DNA of 44,460 bases from Bacteroidales bacterium (GTDB lineage Bacteria > Bacteroidota > Bacteroidia > Bacteroidales > UBA932). A model generated the notes under the pieces. That model saw only the letters and a program-made list of their open reading frames with translations. It did no database searches and was not told where the DNA came from. The position numbers and the translations under genes are program-made. Location: contig JAKSJM010000019.1 of NCBI GenBank assembly GCA_024398075.1, forward strand, positions 1 to 44,460, read 5' to 3'. Shown here piece by piece: positions 1-6,844 of this stretch; positions within the stretch are counted from its first letter, which is position 1, and each line of letters begins with the position of its first letter.

Positions 1-62
1 AGGGTCTGGAGGTGTGAATGGCTATTCTCTGCACCCGGCGCATGGCTCAGACGTAGTGCTCA
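1..62. repeat. Edge of a TGCACC-type phased dyad array
   Basis: Bases 11-16 read GGTGTG and bases 30-35 TGCACC, separated by exactly 13 bp. This is the geometry of the array at the other end of the window (GGTGCA-N13-TGCACC, where GGTGTA variants also occur). After 27 further bases the first GACGCA of the left array begins at 63. This short stretch therefore looks like the last unit of a TGCACC-type array joined nearly in phase to the TGCGTC-type array. The window starts here, so its extent to the left is unknown. Confidence 0.6.
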
Positions 63-712
63 GACGCATTTGAATGGGTATTTGCGTCTGCGAACCCACT
101 TATCAGCGTCGCGAGACGCAGGGAGGGGCGCTTTTGCGTCCCGTCGGGCCTTCCGGGCGCTGCTCAGATGCATTTGAATGGGTGTTTGCGTCTGCGAACC
201 CACTTATCAGCGTCGTCAGACGCAAGGAGGGGCGCTTTTGCGTCCCGTCGGGCCTTCCTGGCGGTGCTCAGACGCATTTGAATGGGTATTTGCGTCTGTG
301 AACCCACTGATCAACGTCGCGAGACGCAAGGAGGGGCGCTTTTGCGTCCCGCGGGTCCGTGCGGGCCGTGCTCAGACGCATTTGAGTGGGTGTTTGCATC
401 TGCGAACCCACTTATCAGCGTCGCGAGACGCAGGGAGGGGCGCTTTTGCGTCCCGTCGGGCCTTCCGGGCGCTGCTCAGATGCATTTGAATGGGTGTTTG
501 CGTCTGCGAACCCACTTATCAGCGTCGTCAGACGCAAGGAGGGGCGCTTTTGCGTCCCGTCGGGCCTTCCGGGCGGTGCTCAGACGCATTTGATAGGGTG
601 TTTGCATCTGCGAACCCACTTATCAGCGTCGCGAGACGCAGGGAGGGGCGCGTTTGCGTCCCGAGGGCTCTTTTGGGCCGTGCTCAGACGCATTTGAATG
701 GGTATTTGCGTC
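63..712. repeat. Phased inverted-hexamer array, 52-bp unit in 104-bp dimers
   Basis: Thirteen dyads GACGCA-N14-TGCGTC start at 63, 115, 167 and then every 52 bp to 687. Successive dyads are separated by 26 bp. Two alternating versions of the 26-bp and 14-bp intervals make a 104-bp higher-order repeat (six copies plus a final dyad) with few substitutions between copies. Some hexamers vary by one transition (GATGCA at 167, TGCATC in a few units). Because 104 is not a multiple of 3, every frame stays open for about 312 bp and produces a ladder of overlapping 103-codon ORFs. These have no leader and no family resemblance and are not called as genes. The function is unknown. Confidence 0.9.
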
Positions 713-843
713 AGCGGACCCAAGTGGAGGAGGTGGGGGCGCGAGAGGTGGGTGCCGGCTGGGGTAAGATAGAAGCTGCTTCGTGCAATTCGTTTGGGGG
801 ACGGAAGTGCCACAGAAGACCGTGGAGGGTATGCGAGGGGCTG

Positions 844-868
844 AAACGGTACGAAGTTCGTACCGTTT
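844..868. repeat. Perfect 25-bp palindrome
   Basis: Arms AAACGGTACGAA (844-855) and TTCGTACCGTTT (857-868) are exact reverse complements around a single central G. The very short centre and lack of a T-run argue against a simple intrinsic terminator. A protein-binding dyad or a recombination or attachment-like site is possible, but nothing nearby identifies the partner. Confidence 0.75.
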
Positions 869-961
869 GGAGGGGTCACCTGCGCTGGAGGGCCTTAGAA
901 TGGGGTTCGCTGTCTGAAACGAATTGCAGGACGGATCTCGTGGGTAACTGGTGCCGAAAGC

Positions 962-989
962 GGCCATCAAAACTGGCGTTTCGATGGCC
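962..989. other. Stem-loop downstream of the esterase gene
   Basis: GGCCATC (962-968) pairs with GATGGCC (983-989). The inner arms AAAAC and GTTTC extend the stem to 12 positions with one mismatch around a TGGC tetraloop. It lies 35 bp beyond the esterase stop codon. It may protect or end the esterase mRNA, but there is no U-tract on the minus strand. Confidence 0.45.
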
Positions 990-1024
990 ATCTGCAATAA
1001 GAAGCAGGGGGGCGGGGCGTCTGC

Positions 1025-2344
1025 CTAGCCCTGGCCCTGAGAGTTCGGGCGAGGGGAAGTGGCGGTCGCGGCGCTGTGCGCGATGCGGCGCGCGTACACG
1101 CGGCCATCGACAGTGACGAACAGGTGGTCGCCGGAGAAGGCGAAGCTTTCGAGGCGGCCGTTCGGAACGGAGAGGATGGCGCGGACTCGGCCGTTGTGGT
1201 CGCAGACCTGGATGCCGAGGGCGGAGGACGCGTACAGCCAGCCTTCGGTGTCGAAGGCGAGGTAGCGCACGGCCTCGTCTACGCCGCCTTCCTCGTGGAG
1301 CCAGTAGAAGTCTGCCTCGTAGCTTTCCGTGCCATCTTTCCCGAGCAATGCTGTCCTGATGCAGTTCGTGTGAGCCTTCGCGCGCGCCACATACGCGCCA
1401 CCTGGATAGGTGGCTTCCGTGGCGGGCTCGGCGCCCATCTCGCTGCACTCGACCCAGCCTTCGCCTGGGATGACCAGGGAGTTCACAAGGTCATTGGAAC
1501 CGAATCGGACGTCTACCTCTGCTGGCCATCCGGCCCAGAGATAGCGAAGCACATCCTTCATGATGCGGCCACCGTTTGTGCCGCTGTGGCCGCCCTCGTC
1601 CCACTGGAATCGCGCGTCGTAGCCGGCGTACTGAAGGGCAGATGCTGTGATGAGGTTGTACTCGTACCAGCTGCCGAAGACCTGGTTCCAGCTGTCTTTA
1701 TCATTGTCCTGAAGGAAGATGCGCAATGGCTTAGGCTCGCTCTTTCTGATGAGGGTAGGGAAGGTGTCGCCGCCACGCATAGGCACGAAGGTGCCGACTA
1801 TGCTGTACACCCTGCTGTAGAGGTCGGGGCGCTGCCAGGCTGCGTTGAGCGCGGCGATGCCGCCGCTGCTGTCACCGTTTATCATGCGGTCGGTGGCCTT
1901 GCGGGAGATCCTGATGGGGCGACCGTCGCTGGTCTTTAATCTCTCCACCTCTGGAAGTATCTCATTTTCAATGAACTCGGCCCATTTGGACGTCATCCTG
2001 TCGAACTCGTTCGAGCGGTTATAGCGAAGCACCTCACCCTTCTCATCACGTATCTGTCCCGAGGTGATGAAGATGGCGATGGTCACAGGCATCGAGCCTT
2101 CGTCGATGAGTTCATCGATGATGGCAGGGAGGTTGTGACCGTTTCCGTCCATGCGCACGATAGAGCACGCGGGCGCGTCCCCGCGGTACTGCGAAGGCAC
2201 ATAGACGCTCACGCTTCTGGTCGTGCCGGGATAGATCATGGACTGGTCAAATGTGAACTGGAGCATCTCCCCCTTAGGGGTGGCACCTAGGGCAGTCATG
2301 GCAATGGCCAAGAGTGCGACAAAAAATGAGATTGTTCTACGCAT
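1025..2344 (-). CDS. Secreted esterase (CE1/Fes-like) with SMP-30-like C-terminal segment
   Basis: 439 residues starting with a signal peptide (about 1-20, ending in ALGA). The first two thirds look like the putative esterase family (enterochelin esterase/feruloyl esterase type, alpha/beta hydrolase). The nucleophile elbow is GDSSG at 157-161 (Ser159), a likely acid is near Asp213/Asp215, and a likely catalytic His lies in GGHSG (His253). These enzymes cut ester links such as acetyl or feruloyl groups on glycans or siderophores; the substrate here is not known. From about 360 the sequence (FDTEGWLYASS, GRVYARRI) resembles blades of SMP-30/gluconolactonase propellers, a fusion seen in some Bacteroidetes esterases. 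A -7 element lies 4 nt before the ATG. The last dozen residues are low complexity (TATSPRPNSQGQG). The family is fairly sure, the specificity is not. Confidence 0.8.
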   Translation of the reverse strand: MRRTISFFVALLAIAMTALGATPKGEMLQFTFDQSMIYPGTTRSVSVYVPSQYRGDAPACSIVRMDGNGHNLPAIIDELIDEGSMPVTIAIFITSGQIRDEKGEVLRYNRSNEFDRMTSKWAEFIENEILPEVERLKTSDGRPIRISRKATDRMINGDSSGGIAALNAAWQRPDLYSRVYSIVGTFVPMRGGDTFPTLIRKSEPKPLRIFLQDNDKDSWNQVFGSWYEYNLITASALQYAGYDARFQWDEGGHSGTNGGRIMKDVLRYLWAGWPAEVDVRFGSNDLVNSLVIPGEGWVECSEMGAEPATEATYPGGAYVARAKAHTNCIRTALLGKDGTESYEADFYWLHEEGGVDEAVRYLAFDTEGWLYASSALGIQVCDHNGRVRAILSVPNGRLESFAFSGDHLFVTVDGRVYARRIAHSAATATSPRPNSQGQG

Positions 2345-2348
2345 ACCC

Positions 2349-2356
2349 CAAATATA
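2349..2356 (-). promoter_or_regulatory. -7 element for the esterase gene
   Basis: On the minus strand this reads TATATTTG, a full match to the Bacteroidetes -7 consensus TAnnTTTG. It ends 4 nt before the ATG at 2344. By the usual spacing, transcription would start at about the first base of the start codon, predicting a leaderless mRNA. No clear TTTG -33 box is seen. Confidence 0.55.
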
Positions 2357-2383
2357 GGCTTTCTTTGTGAATAAAAAATCATG

Positions 2384-2391
2384 TATTTTTG
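2384..2391 (+). promoter_or_regulatory. -7 element for the acyltransferase/EamA operon
   Basis: TATTTTTG matches TAnnTTTG. A TTTC at 2360-2363 lies 20 bp upstream as a weak -33 box. The ATG is 17 nt downstream, so a short leader is expected. It is arranged back to back with the esterase promoter. Confidence 0.5.
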
Positions 2392-2408
2392 TGAAAAATT
2401 AGATTTAT

Positions 2409-3560
2409 ATGAGTGAAAAAACTATTTCTCAGGAGCGGGTGGTCTGGATAGACTGGATGAGAGTACTCGCTTGTTTCATGGTGATGGTGGTGCACAGCAC
2501 CGAACCATTCTATCTTGGAGGAGAGGGCGCTCTTATCGCATCGAAGGCAGACGCCTTCTGGGCGTCTTTCTTTGACTCAGTAGTGCGCTGCTGCGTGCCT
2601 CTTTTCATCATCGCATCCAGCTTCCTGCAGTTCCCGCTTCACTATTCCACTGGTGAGTTCATTAAGAAAAGGGCCGTCAGAATCCTGATTCCTTTCGCAG
2701 TATGGTCTATATTCTACGCCTTCTACTGGGGCGAGCCTGTGGACAACCTTAAGTCTTTGATCTTCAACTTCAACTATGCTGCAGGCCACCTCTGGTTCGT
2801 TTACATGCTTATCGGTGTGTACCTCCTGATGCCGCTTCTCTCCCCATGGGCTGAGAAGGTGTCGAAGAAGGAGCTTGAGATCTATATCGGCATCTGGCTC
2901 TTCTCGACCCTCATCCCTATCTTCAGGGACTGGCTCAGCAGCGACCCTCTCGCAGTGACTTATGGCCCTACAGGCATCCCTAGGCAGGCTCTTTACCCAC
3001 TCTGGGGCGAGGCCAGCTGGAATGGCTATGGCGTATTCTACTACATAAGCGGATTCATTGGCTACCTGCTCCTGGGCCTGTGGTTCAGGCGCTACGGCAG
3101 CGGCATCTCGAAGGCGAAATCATTGCTCATCGGCATCCCTACCGCGCTCGTGGGCTTCGCCATCACTTTCGGGGGTTTCCTGCGTCGCGTGTTCATCTCA
3201 GCCGGCGGCAGCTTCCCTGTCGAGGGCAAGGTGGATCTCGGCGTGTGGTGGGAGACGACTTGGGTCAATGATACCGTGGGCGTCGCGCTCATGACCATTG
3301 GCTTCATCCTGATGCTGAAGAACATCAATGCCTCCGGCAAGTTCTATGAGAAGGTGCTGCTTCCTGTGTCCAAGGCCAGCTACGGCATGTACCTCTGCCA
3401 CATGGTGGCACTTGCATTCTTCGCGGGCCTCTATCGTGGCCTGATAGACTGCACTCCGGTGGTGATTCTGCTCACTGCGGTCAGCTCGTTTGTGACTGTA
3501 GCGGTCTTCTCGGTGCTCGTGCAGCGCATCCCGAAGGTGGGCAAATACATTATGGGCTAA
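2409..3560 (+). CDS. Integral membrane acyltransferase 3 family (WecH-like O-acetyltransferase)
   Basis: 383 residues with about ten hydrophobic segments. The N-terminus (WIDWMRVLACFMVMVVHS) carries the arrangement typical of acyltransferase-3 proteins of the WecH/YiaH branch, with the conserved Arg in the first segment and His at its end. Such proteins transfer acetyl or other acyl groups to sugars of surface polysaccharides across the inner membrane. The EamA transporter follows after 3 bp, so the two are cotranscribed. The acceptor cannot be inferred from the neighbourhood, because no polysaccharide synthesis genes are present. Confidence 0.85.
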   Translation: MSEKTISQERVVWIDWMRVLACFMVMVVHSTEPFYLGGEGALIASKADAFWASFFDSVVRCCVPLFIIASSFLQFPLHYSTGEFIKKRAVRILIPFAVWSIFYAFYWGEPVDNLKSLIFNFNYAAGHLWFVYMLIGVYLLMPLLSPWAEKVSKKELEIYIGIWLFSTLIPIFRDWLSSDPLAVTYGPTGIPRQALYPLWGEASWNGYGVFYYISGFIGYLLLGLWFRRYGSGISKAKSLLIGIPTALVGFAITFGGFLRRVFISAGGSFPVEGKVDLGVWWETTWVNDTVGVALMTIGFILMLKNINASGKFYEKVLLPVSKASYGMYLCHMVALAFFAGLYRGLIDCTPVVILLTAVSSFVTVAVFSVLVQRIPKVGKYIMG

Positions 3561-3563
3561 GTC

Positions 3564-4469
3564 ATGACAGAGAGGAGCAAGACGCTGATCATCCTGCATA
3601 TTGCGGTGTTCCTGGCTGGCTGGACAGGCCTGTTCGGTCGCTGGATCTCGCTGGATGGGCTTCCGCTGGTGTGGTATAGGATCATGGTGAGCGTGGTCAC
3701 GCTGGTGGCTTTCATGGCCCTCAGCGGCAAGCTGCATCGCAGCGGATGGCGCGCAGTATGGCGCATCGCCGCGCTCGGCATCCTGCTCTCGCTGCACTGG
3801 GTGGCGTTTTATGCGAGCATCAAGGCTTCCAATGTCTCCGTCGGAGTGGCCTGCATCGCGACTTCCTGCTTCTTCTCGGTCGTGTTTGACCCCATCATCA
3901 ACAGAAGACGCATGTCGATTCGCGACATGCTGATCAGTTTCATTGCGATAGCGGGAATACTGCTGATATTCAGCCTCGATGTGCGTTACCGACTCGGCAT
4001 CGCGCTGGGATTGCTGTCAGCCGCCATCTATTCGGTTTTCGCGCTGCTGAATATCAATGTTGCAGAGCAGACAGGAGAGGATAGTGCCACCATGCTGCTC
4101 TACGAGCTGATAGGTGGCGTGCTTTTCCTGACCCTCTGCATGCCGCTCTATGCGCACATGAACCCCGGGACGCAGGTCGCACCTGCCGGTGGTGACCTGC
4201 TGGCGCTGCTCATCCTGGGTTCTCTGTTTACCGTGGTGCCATTTCTTTTCCAGATCCACGCTCTGCGTAAACTGAATGTCTTCACGGTGAATGTGGCGTA
4301 TAACCTGGAGCCTGTCTACAGCATCTTTTTCGCGGCCATACTGTTTGGAGAAACAAAAGAAGTAGGCCCGTCTTTCTGGCTGGGCCTACTTCTCATCGTC
4401 ATATCTGTCGTCCTGCAGACGACCACTGTCCTTAGATCATCCCGAAGGCGATCTGGATCATGTTCTTAA
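3564..4469 (+). CDS. EamA/DMT-superfamily transporter
   Basis: 301 residues with about ten transmembrane segments in two EamA repeats (about 1-140 and 150-290). The second repeat ends in the family-like stretch NLEPVYSIFFAAILFGE. Members export or import small metabolites, amino acids or nucleotide-sugar-like compounds; the substrate is not predictable. It begins 3 bp after the acyltransferase stop. The polar tail (RSSRRRSGSC) is encoded in sequence that is also the 3' end of the convergent deoD gene: the two coding regions overlap by 38 bp (4432-4469). Confidence 0.85.
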   Translation: MTERSKTLIILHIAVFLAGWTGLFGRWISLDGLPLVWYRIMVSVVTLVAFMALSGKLHRSGWRAVWRIAALGILLSLHWVAFYASIKASNVSVGVACIATSCFFSVVFDPIINRRRMSIRDMLISFIAIAGILLIFSLDVRYRLGIALGLLSAAIYSVFALLNINVAEQTGEDSATMLLYELIGGVLFLTLCMPLYAHMNPGTQVAPAGGDLLALLILGSLFTVVPFLFQIHALRKLNVFTVNVAYNLEPVYSIFFAAILFGETKEVGPSFWLGLLLIVISVVLQTTTVLRSSRRRSGSCS

Positions 4470-5139
4470 GGCTGAGCTGGCGGTCGATGGCCGACAGCGC
4501 CTCTCCCGTAGCGATGTTATCGCTGACAGTGAGGATGGTGAGGGCCTTCTTTCCGGCCTCGAAAGCATTGATATAAAGGCCCGCAGCCTCCATCTCGACT
4601 CCGATCACGCCGTCACTGCACCACTGTGCCTGCTTCTCGGCATCATTGTAAAAAACATCAGACGAGAATACCTTGCCGCGCATCACTGGGATGCCGAGCT
4701 TCTGAGCCGAAGCTGCCGCCGCCTCCAGAAGCTCTGGCGTGGCAGATGGTACGTATCCTTCAGGGAGGTTATACTGGTATCCGTAGTTTGAGTCGGTGCA
4801 TGCTGTCTCGGCGAGGATCACTGTGCCGATCTTCACATTTGGGTCAAGGCCGCCACAGGTGCCGAGGCGGATGATGGTGTCGCAGTCATAGAAATGGAAG
4901 AGCTCGTAGCTGTAGATGCCGATGGAAGGGATGCCCATTCCATGGCCTTGCACTGAGAACTGGCGGCCATCGAAGGTGCCGGTGTATCCAAGCATGCCAC
5001 GCACGCTGTTATACTGCTTCGCATCGGTGAGGTAGGTTTCAGCTATCATCTTCGCGCGCAGAGGATCACCGCTCATGATGACTGTCTTCGCGATGTCGCC
5101 GTAATTGGCTCCATTATGTGGGGTCGGTGTCTTAGCCAT
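4432..5139 (-). CDS. deoD: Purine nucleoside phosphorylase, DeoD type
   Basis: 235 residues, the usual length of the hexameric bacterial enzyme. Recognisable motifs are MSGDPLRAK (phosphate site), SVRGMLGYTG, GHGMGIPS, RLGTCGG, GVEMEAAGLY (ribose site) and TVSDNIATGE, where the Asp is the expected catalytic acid and the Arg of DRQ its partner. It phosphorolyses purine (deoxy)nucleosides, including adenosine, to base plus (deoxy)ribose-1-phosphate in the cytoplasm. It starts 2 bp after the second phosphorylase gene, so both form one minus-strand operon driven from about 5990. Its 3' end overlaps the EamA gene on the other strand. Confidence 0.95.
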   Translation of the reverse strand: MAKTPTPHNGANYGDIAKTVIMSGDPLRAKMIAETYLTDAKQYNSVRGMLGYTGTFDGRQFSVQGHGMGIPSIGIYSYELFHFYDCDTIIRLGTCGGLDPNVKIGTVILAETACTDSNYGYQYNLPEGYVPSATPELLEAAAASAQKLGIPVMRGKVFSSDVFYNDAEKQAQWCSDGVIGVEMEAAGLYINAFEAGKKALTILTVSDNIATGEALSAIDRQLSLKNMIQIAFGMI

Positions 5140-5141
5140 AT

Positions 5142-5963
5142 CTATATCTTCTTTAGCATGTCCATGAATATCGCAATCATCTTCTCGGATGCCTTCTTCG
5201 CAGCCACGATGACCTCCTGCTCGTCGGTTCCATTTTCATCGGAACCATCTCTGAATACGTCAGTTATGACTGACATGCCGAATACTCGCATGCCACAGTG
5301 ACGTGCTACGATGACTTCGGGAACGGTGCTCATGCCCACAGCGTCGCCACCCACGATACGGAAGAAGCGGTACTCTGCTGGGGTCTCATAGGTAGGACCG
5401 GTGAGGGCCACATACACTCCCTTGTGGACCTTGATGCCGAGCTCAGCGGCAATGCCTTCAGCCATGCTGATGAACTCAGGATCGTAGGCTGTGGTCATGT
5501 CAGGGAAGCGTGGACCGAACTCTTCGAGGTTCGGGCCGATGAGAGGGTTCGGTGTCATGCCGATGTGGTCGCTGATGACCATGAGGTCGCCTACATTGAA
5601 GTCTGGCTTCATGCCGCCTGCTGCATTGGACACGAAAAGATTCTTCACGCCAAGCTTGCACATGACGCGCACAGGGAGCGTCACCTGGTTCATGGTGTAG
5701 CCTTCGTAGTAGTGGAATCTGCCCTGCATAGCGATGACTTCGCGGCCGCCGAGGCGTCCAATGATGAAGTTCCCCTTATGGCCAATGGCTGTGGACACTG
5801 GGAAGCCCGGCACTGTCCCATAGGGGATGACAAGCGCATCCTCGACCATGTCTGCGAGGTCGCCCAGACCACTGCCAAGGATTATGCCTGTGTCTGGCCT
5901 TCTCTGTCCAATCTGCTCGCGAAGAAAGGCTGCGGCAGAATCTATAATCTCCATATAATCCAT
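5142..5963 (-). CDS. Purine nucleoside phosphorylase, trimeric PNP class, with Asn-to-Asp at the base site
   Basis: 273 residues from the ATG at 5963. The reading frame is open to 6035, but the -7 element at 5990-5997 lies inside that extension, so the longer form would not be transcribed. Motifs are GSGLGDLAD (30-38), GRFHYYEG (81-88), SNAAGG (112-117), [11 protein letters not shown] (189-199) and GMSTVPE (210-216). Glu197 matches the base-binding Glu201 of human PNP. The residue aligning with human Asn243 is Asp235 (SVITD). In the human enzyme this exchange is known to let adenosine be used, so the usual restriction to inosine/guanosine may be relaxed here. It is cotranscribed with deoD for nucleoside salvage. 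Confidence 0.9.
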   Translation of the reverse strand: MDYMEIIDSAAAFLREQIGQRRPDTGIILGSGLGDLADMVEDALVIPYGTVPGFPVSTAIGHKGNFIIGRLGGREVIAMQGRFHYYEGYTMNQVTLPVRVMCKLGVKNLFVSNAAGGMKPDFNVGDLMVISDHIGMTPNPLIGPNLEEFGPRFPDMTTAYDPEFISMAEGIAAELGIKVHKGVYVALTGPTYETPAEYRFFRIVGGDAVGMSTVPEVIVARHCGMRVFGMSVITDVFRDGSDENGTDEQEVIVAAKKASEKMIAIFMDMLKKI

Positions 5964-5989
5964 AAGTGAAAAGCTTCTGTGGTGAATAA

Positions 5990-5997
5990 CAAAGATA
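5990..5997 (-). promoter_or_regulatory. -7 element of the phosphorylase operon
   Basis: On the minus strand this reads TATCTTTG, a full TAnnTTTG match, 26 nt upstream of the ATG at 5963. A TTG about 23 bp upstream is a weak -33 candidate. It decides the start codon of the downstream phosphorylase. Confidence 0.55.
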
Positions 5998-6011
5998 AAA
6001 AGATTATTCGG

Positions 6012-6019
6012 TATATTTG
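6012..6019 (+). promoter_or_regulatory. -7 element of the EEP/rhamnosidase operon
   Basis: TATATTTG is a full consensus match. A TTG codon inside it (6017) is an open start in frame with the downstream gene, but it would not be on the transcript. Start candidates are therefore the ATGs at 6035 and 6044. It lies only 14 bp from the divergent phosphorylase -7 element. Confidence 0.6.
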
Positions 6020-6043
6020 CAATCAAACAAACCAATGAATCTG

Positions 6044-6844
6044 ATGAAAAGAATAGTTCGCTTCGCTAGGCTAGCAGCTGTCATCTCCCTAGCCGCTCTC
6101 ACTTTTTCATGCTCTCACAAGCCTCAGAAGGCACTGAGGGTGGTACAGTATAATGTAGGAGCCTTTGCCAAGGAGATAGAGAATTCCATTCCGATGATCT
6201 CCGACATGATGAAGGAGCTCGGCGCGGATGTGGTGTCGCTCAATGAGCTCGACAGCTGCAACCGTCGTCATGAGAACTATCAGCTCGCGGATTTTGCGAA
6301 AGCCATGGGAGACTGGAACTATAGCTACAGCAGTTCGTTCTCCTACCAGGGAGGCGGCTATGGAGTGGGTGTGGCGACCAAGGCTGAGATCCTGGACAGC
6401 TTCCGCATCGGACTTGACAAGGAGGATGGATCAGAATATAGGTCCTGCAGCGTCGTGGAAACCCCGGACTATGTGCTTGCATCCACTCACCTTGACCATG
6501 TGTCGATGACTGCCCAGCTGCATCAGGCGCAGACATTGACCTCTGTGCTTGTGGAAAAATATGGCGCTTCCCGCAAGCCTGTCATCCTCTGTGGAGACAT
6601 GAATGCGGAGCCTGAGAGCGAGACCATCAAGAGCCTTCTTCAGGAGTGGGATCTCGTCTCATGTACTGATCTGACTTATCCTGCAGATGCCCCTCGCAAG
6701 TGCATAGATTACGTGTTTGTGCTTAAGAACAAGGCTAAGTATGAGCTCAGCAAGACCTTCGTCCCTATGTCATTTGAGAAGGGAGACGTCGCTGTAGCAT
6801 CTGATCATTGTCCTATATTTGTCGAACTTTTAATTTCAGAATAA
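6044..6844 (+). CDS. Endonuclease/exonuclease/phosphatase-family lipoprotein
   Basis: 266 residues from ATG 6044 (6035 is also possible). There is a lipoprotein signal with acylated Cys23 (LTFSC). The metal-dependent EEP fold is shown by QYNVG (Asn37), NELD (Glu68), THLDH (149-152), GDMN (Asp185, Asn187), CIDYVF (Asp222) and ASDHCP (Asp254, His255), so all usual catalytic positions are present. Family members cleave phosphodiesters in nucleic acids, sugar phosphates or lipids. As an exported lipoprotein it probably acts in the periplasm or on the surface. The stop codon overlaps the rhamnosidase ATG by one base (TAATG), indicating translational coupling. The exact substrate is unknown. Confidence 0.85.
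   Translation: MKRIVRFARLAAVISLAALTFSCSHKPQKALRVVQYNVGAFAKEIENSIPMISDMMKELGADVVSLNELDSCNRRHENYQLADFAKAMGDWNYSYSSSFSYQGGGYGVGVATKAEILDSFRIGLDKEDGSEYRSCSVVETPDYVLASTHLDHVSMTAQLHQAQTLTSVLVEKYGASRKPVILCGDMNAEPESETIKSLLQEWDLVSCTDLTYPADAPRKCIDYVFVLKNKAKYELSKTFVPMSFEKGDVAVASDHCPIFVELLISE

Larger units (their letters stand above)
713..1024. other. Gene-free stretch between array and esterase gene
   Basis: About 310 bp without a convincing gene. It contains a perfect 25-bp palindrome at 844-868 and a stem-loop at 962-989, listed separately. It lies 3' of the minus-strand esterase gene, so it could carry that gene's transcript end, but no U-tract follows either hairpin on that strand. ORFs crossing it continue out of the repeat array and have no recognisable content. 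Confidence 0.6.

Noticed and set aside
63-712. Overlapping 103-codon ORFs in the left array
   Set aside because: They are the product of a 104-bp period (three units give 312 bp) and have no leader, no family resemblance and no plausible start signal.
63-712. Integron attC sites or REP/REPIN clusters
   Set aside because: No attC core site pattern, no integrase and no REP-type tetranucleotide or RAYT transposase gene is visible. The fixed 52-bp phase does not fit.
1076-1939. 287-codon plus-strand ORF
   Set aside because: It lies antisense to the esterase gene, whose catalytic motifs and signal peptide are clear.
6017-6043. TTG and ATG start codons upstream of 6044 for the EEP lipoprotein
   Set aside because: The TTG lies in the -7 promoter element. 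The ATG at 6035 is possible but gives a less typical leader.
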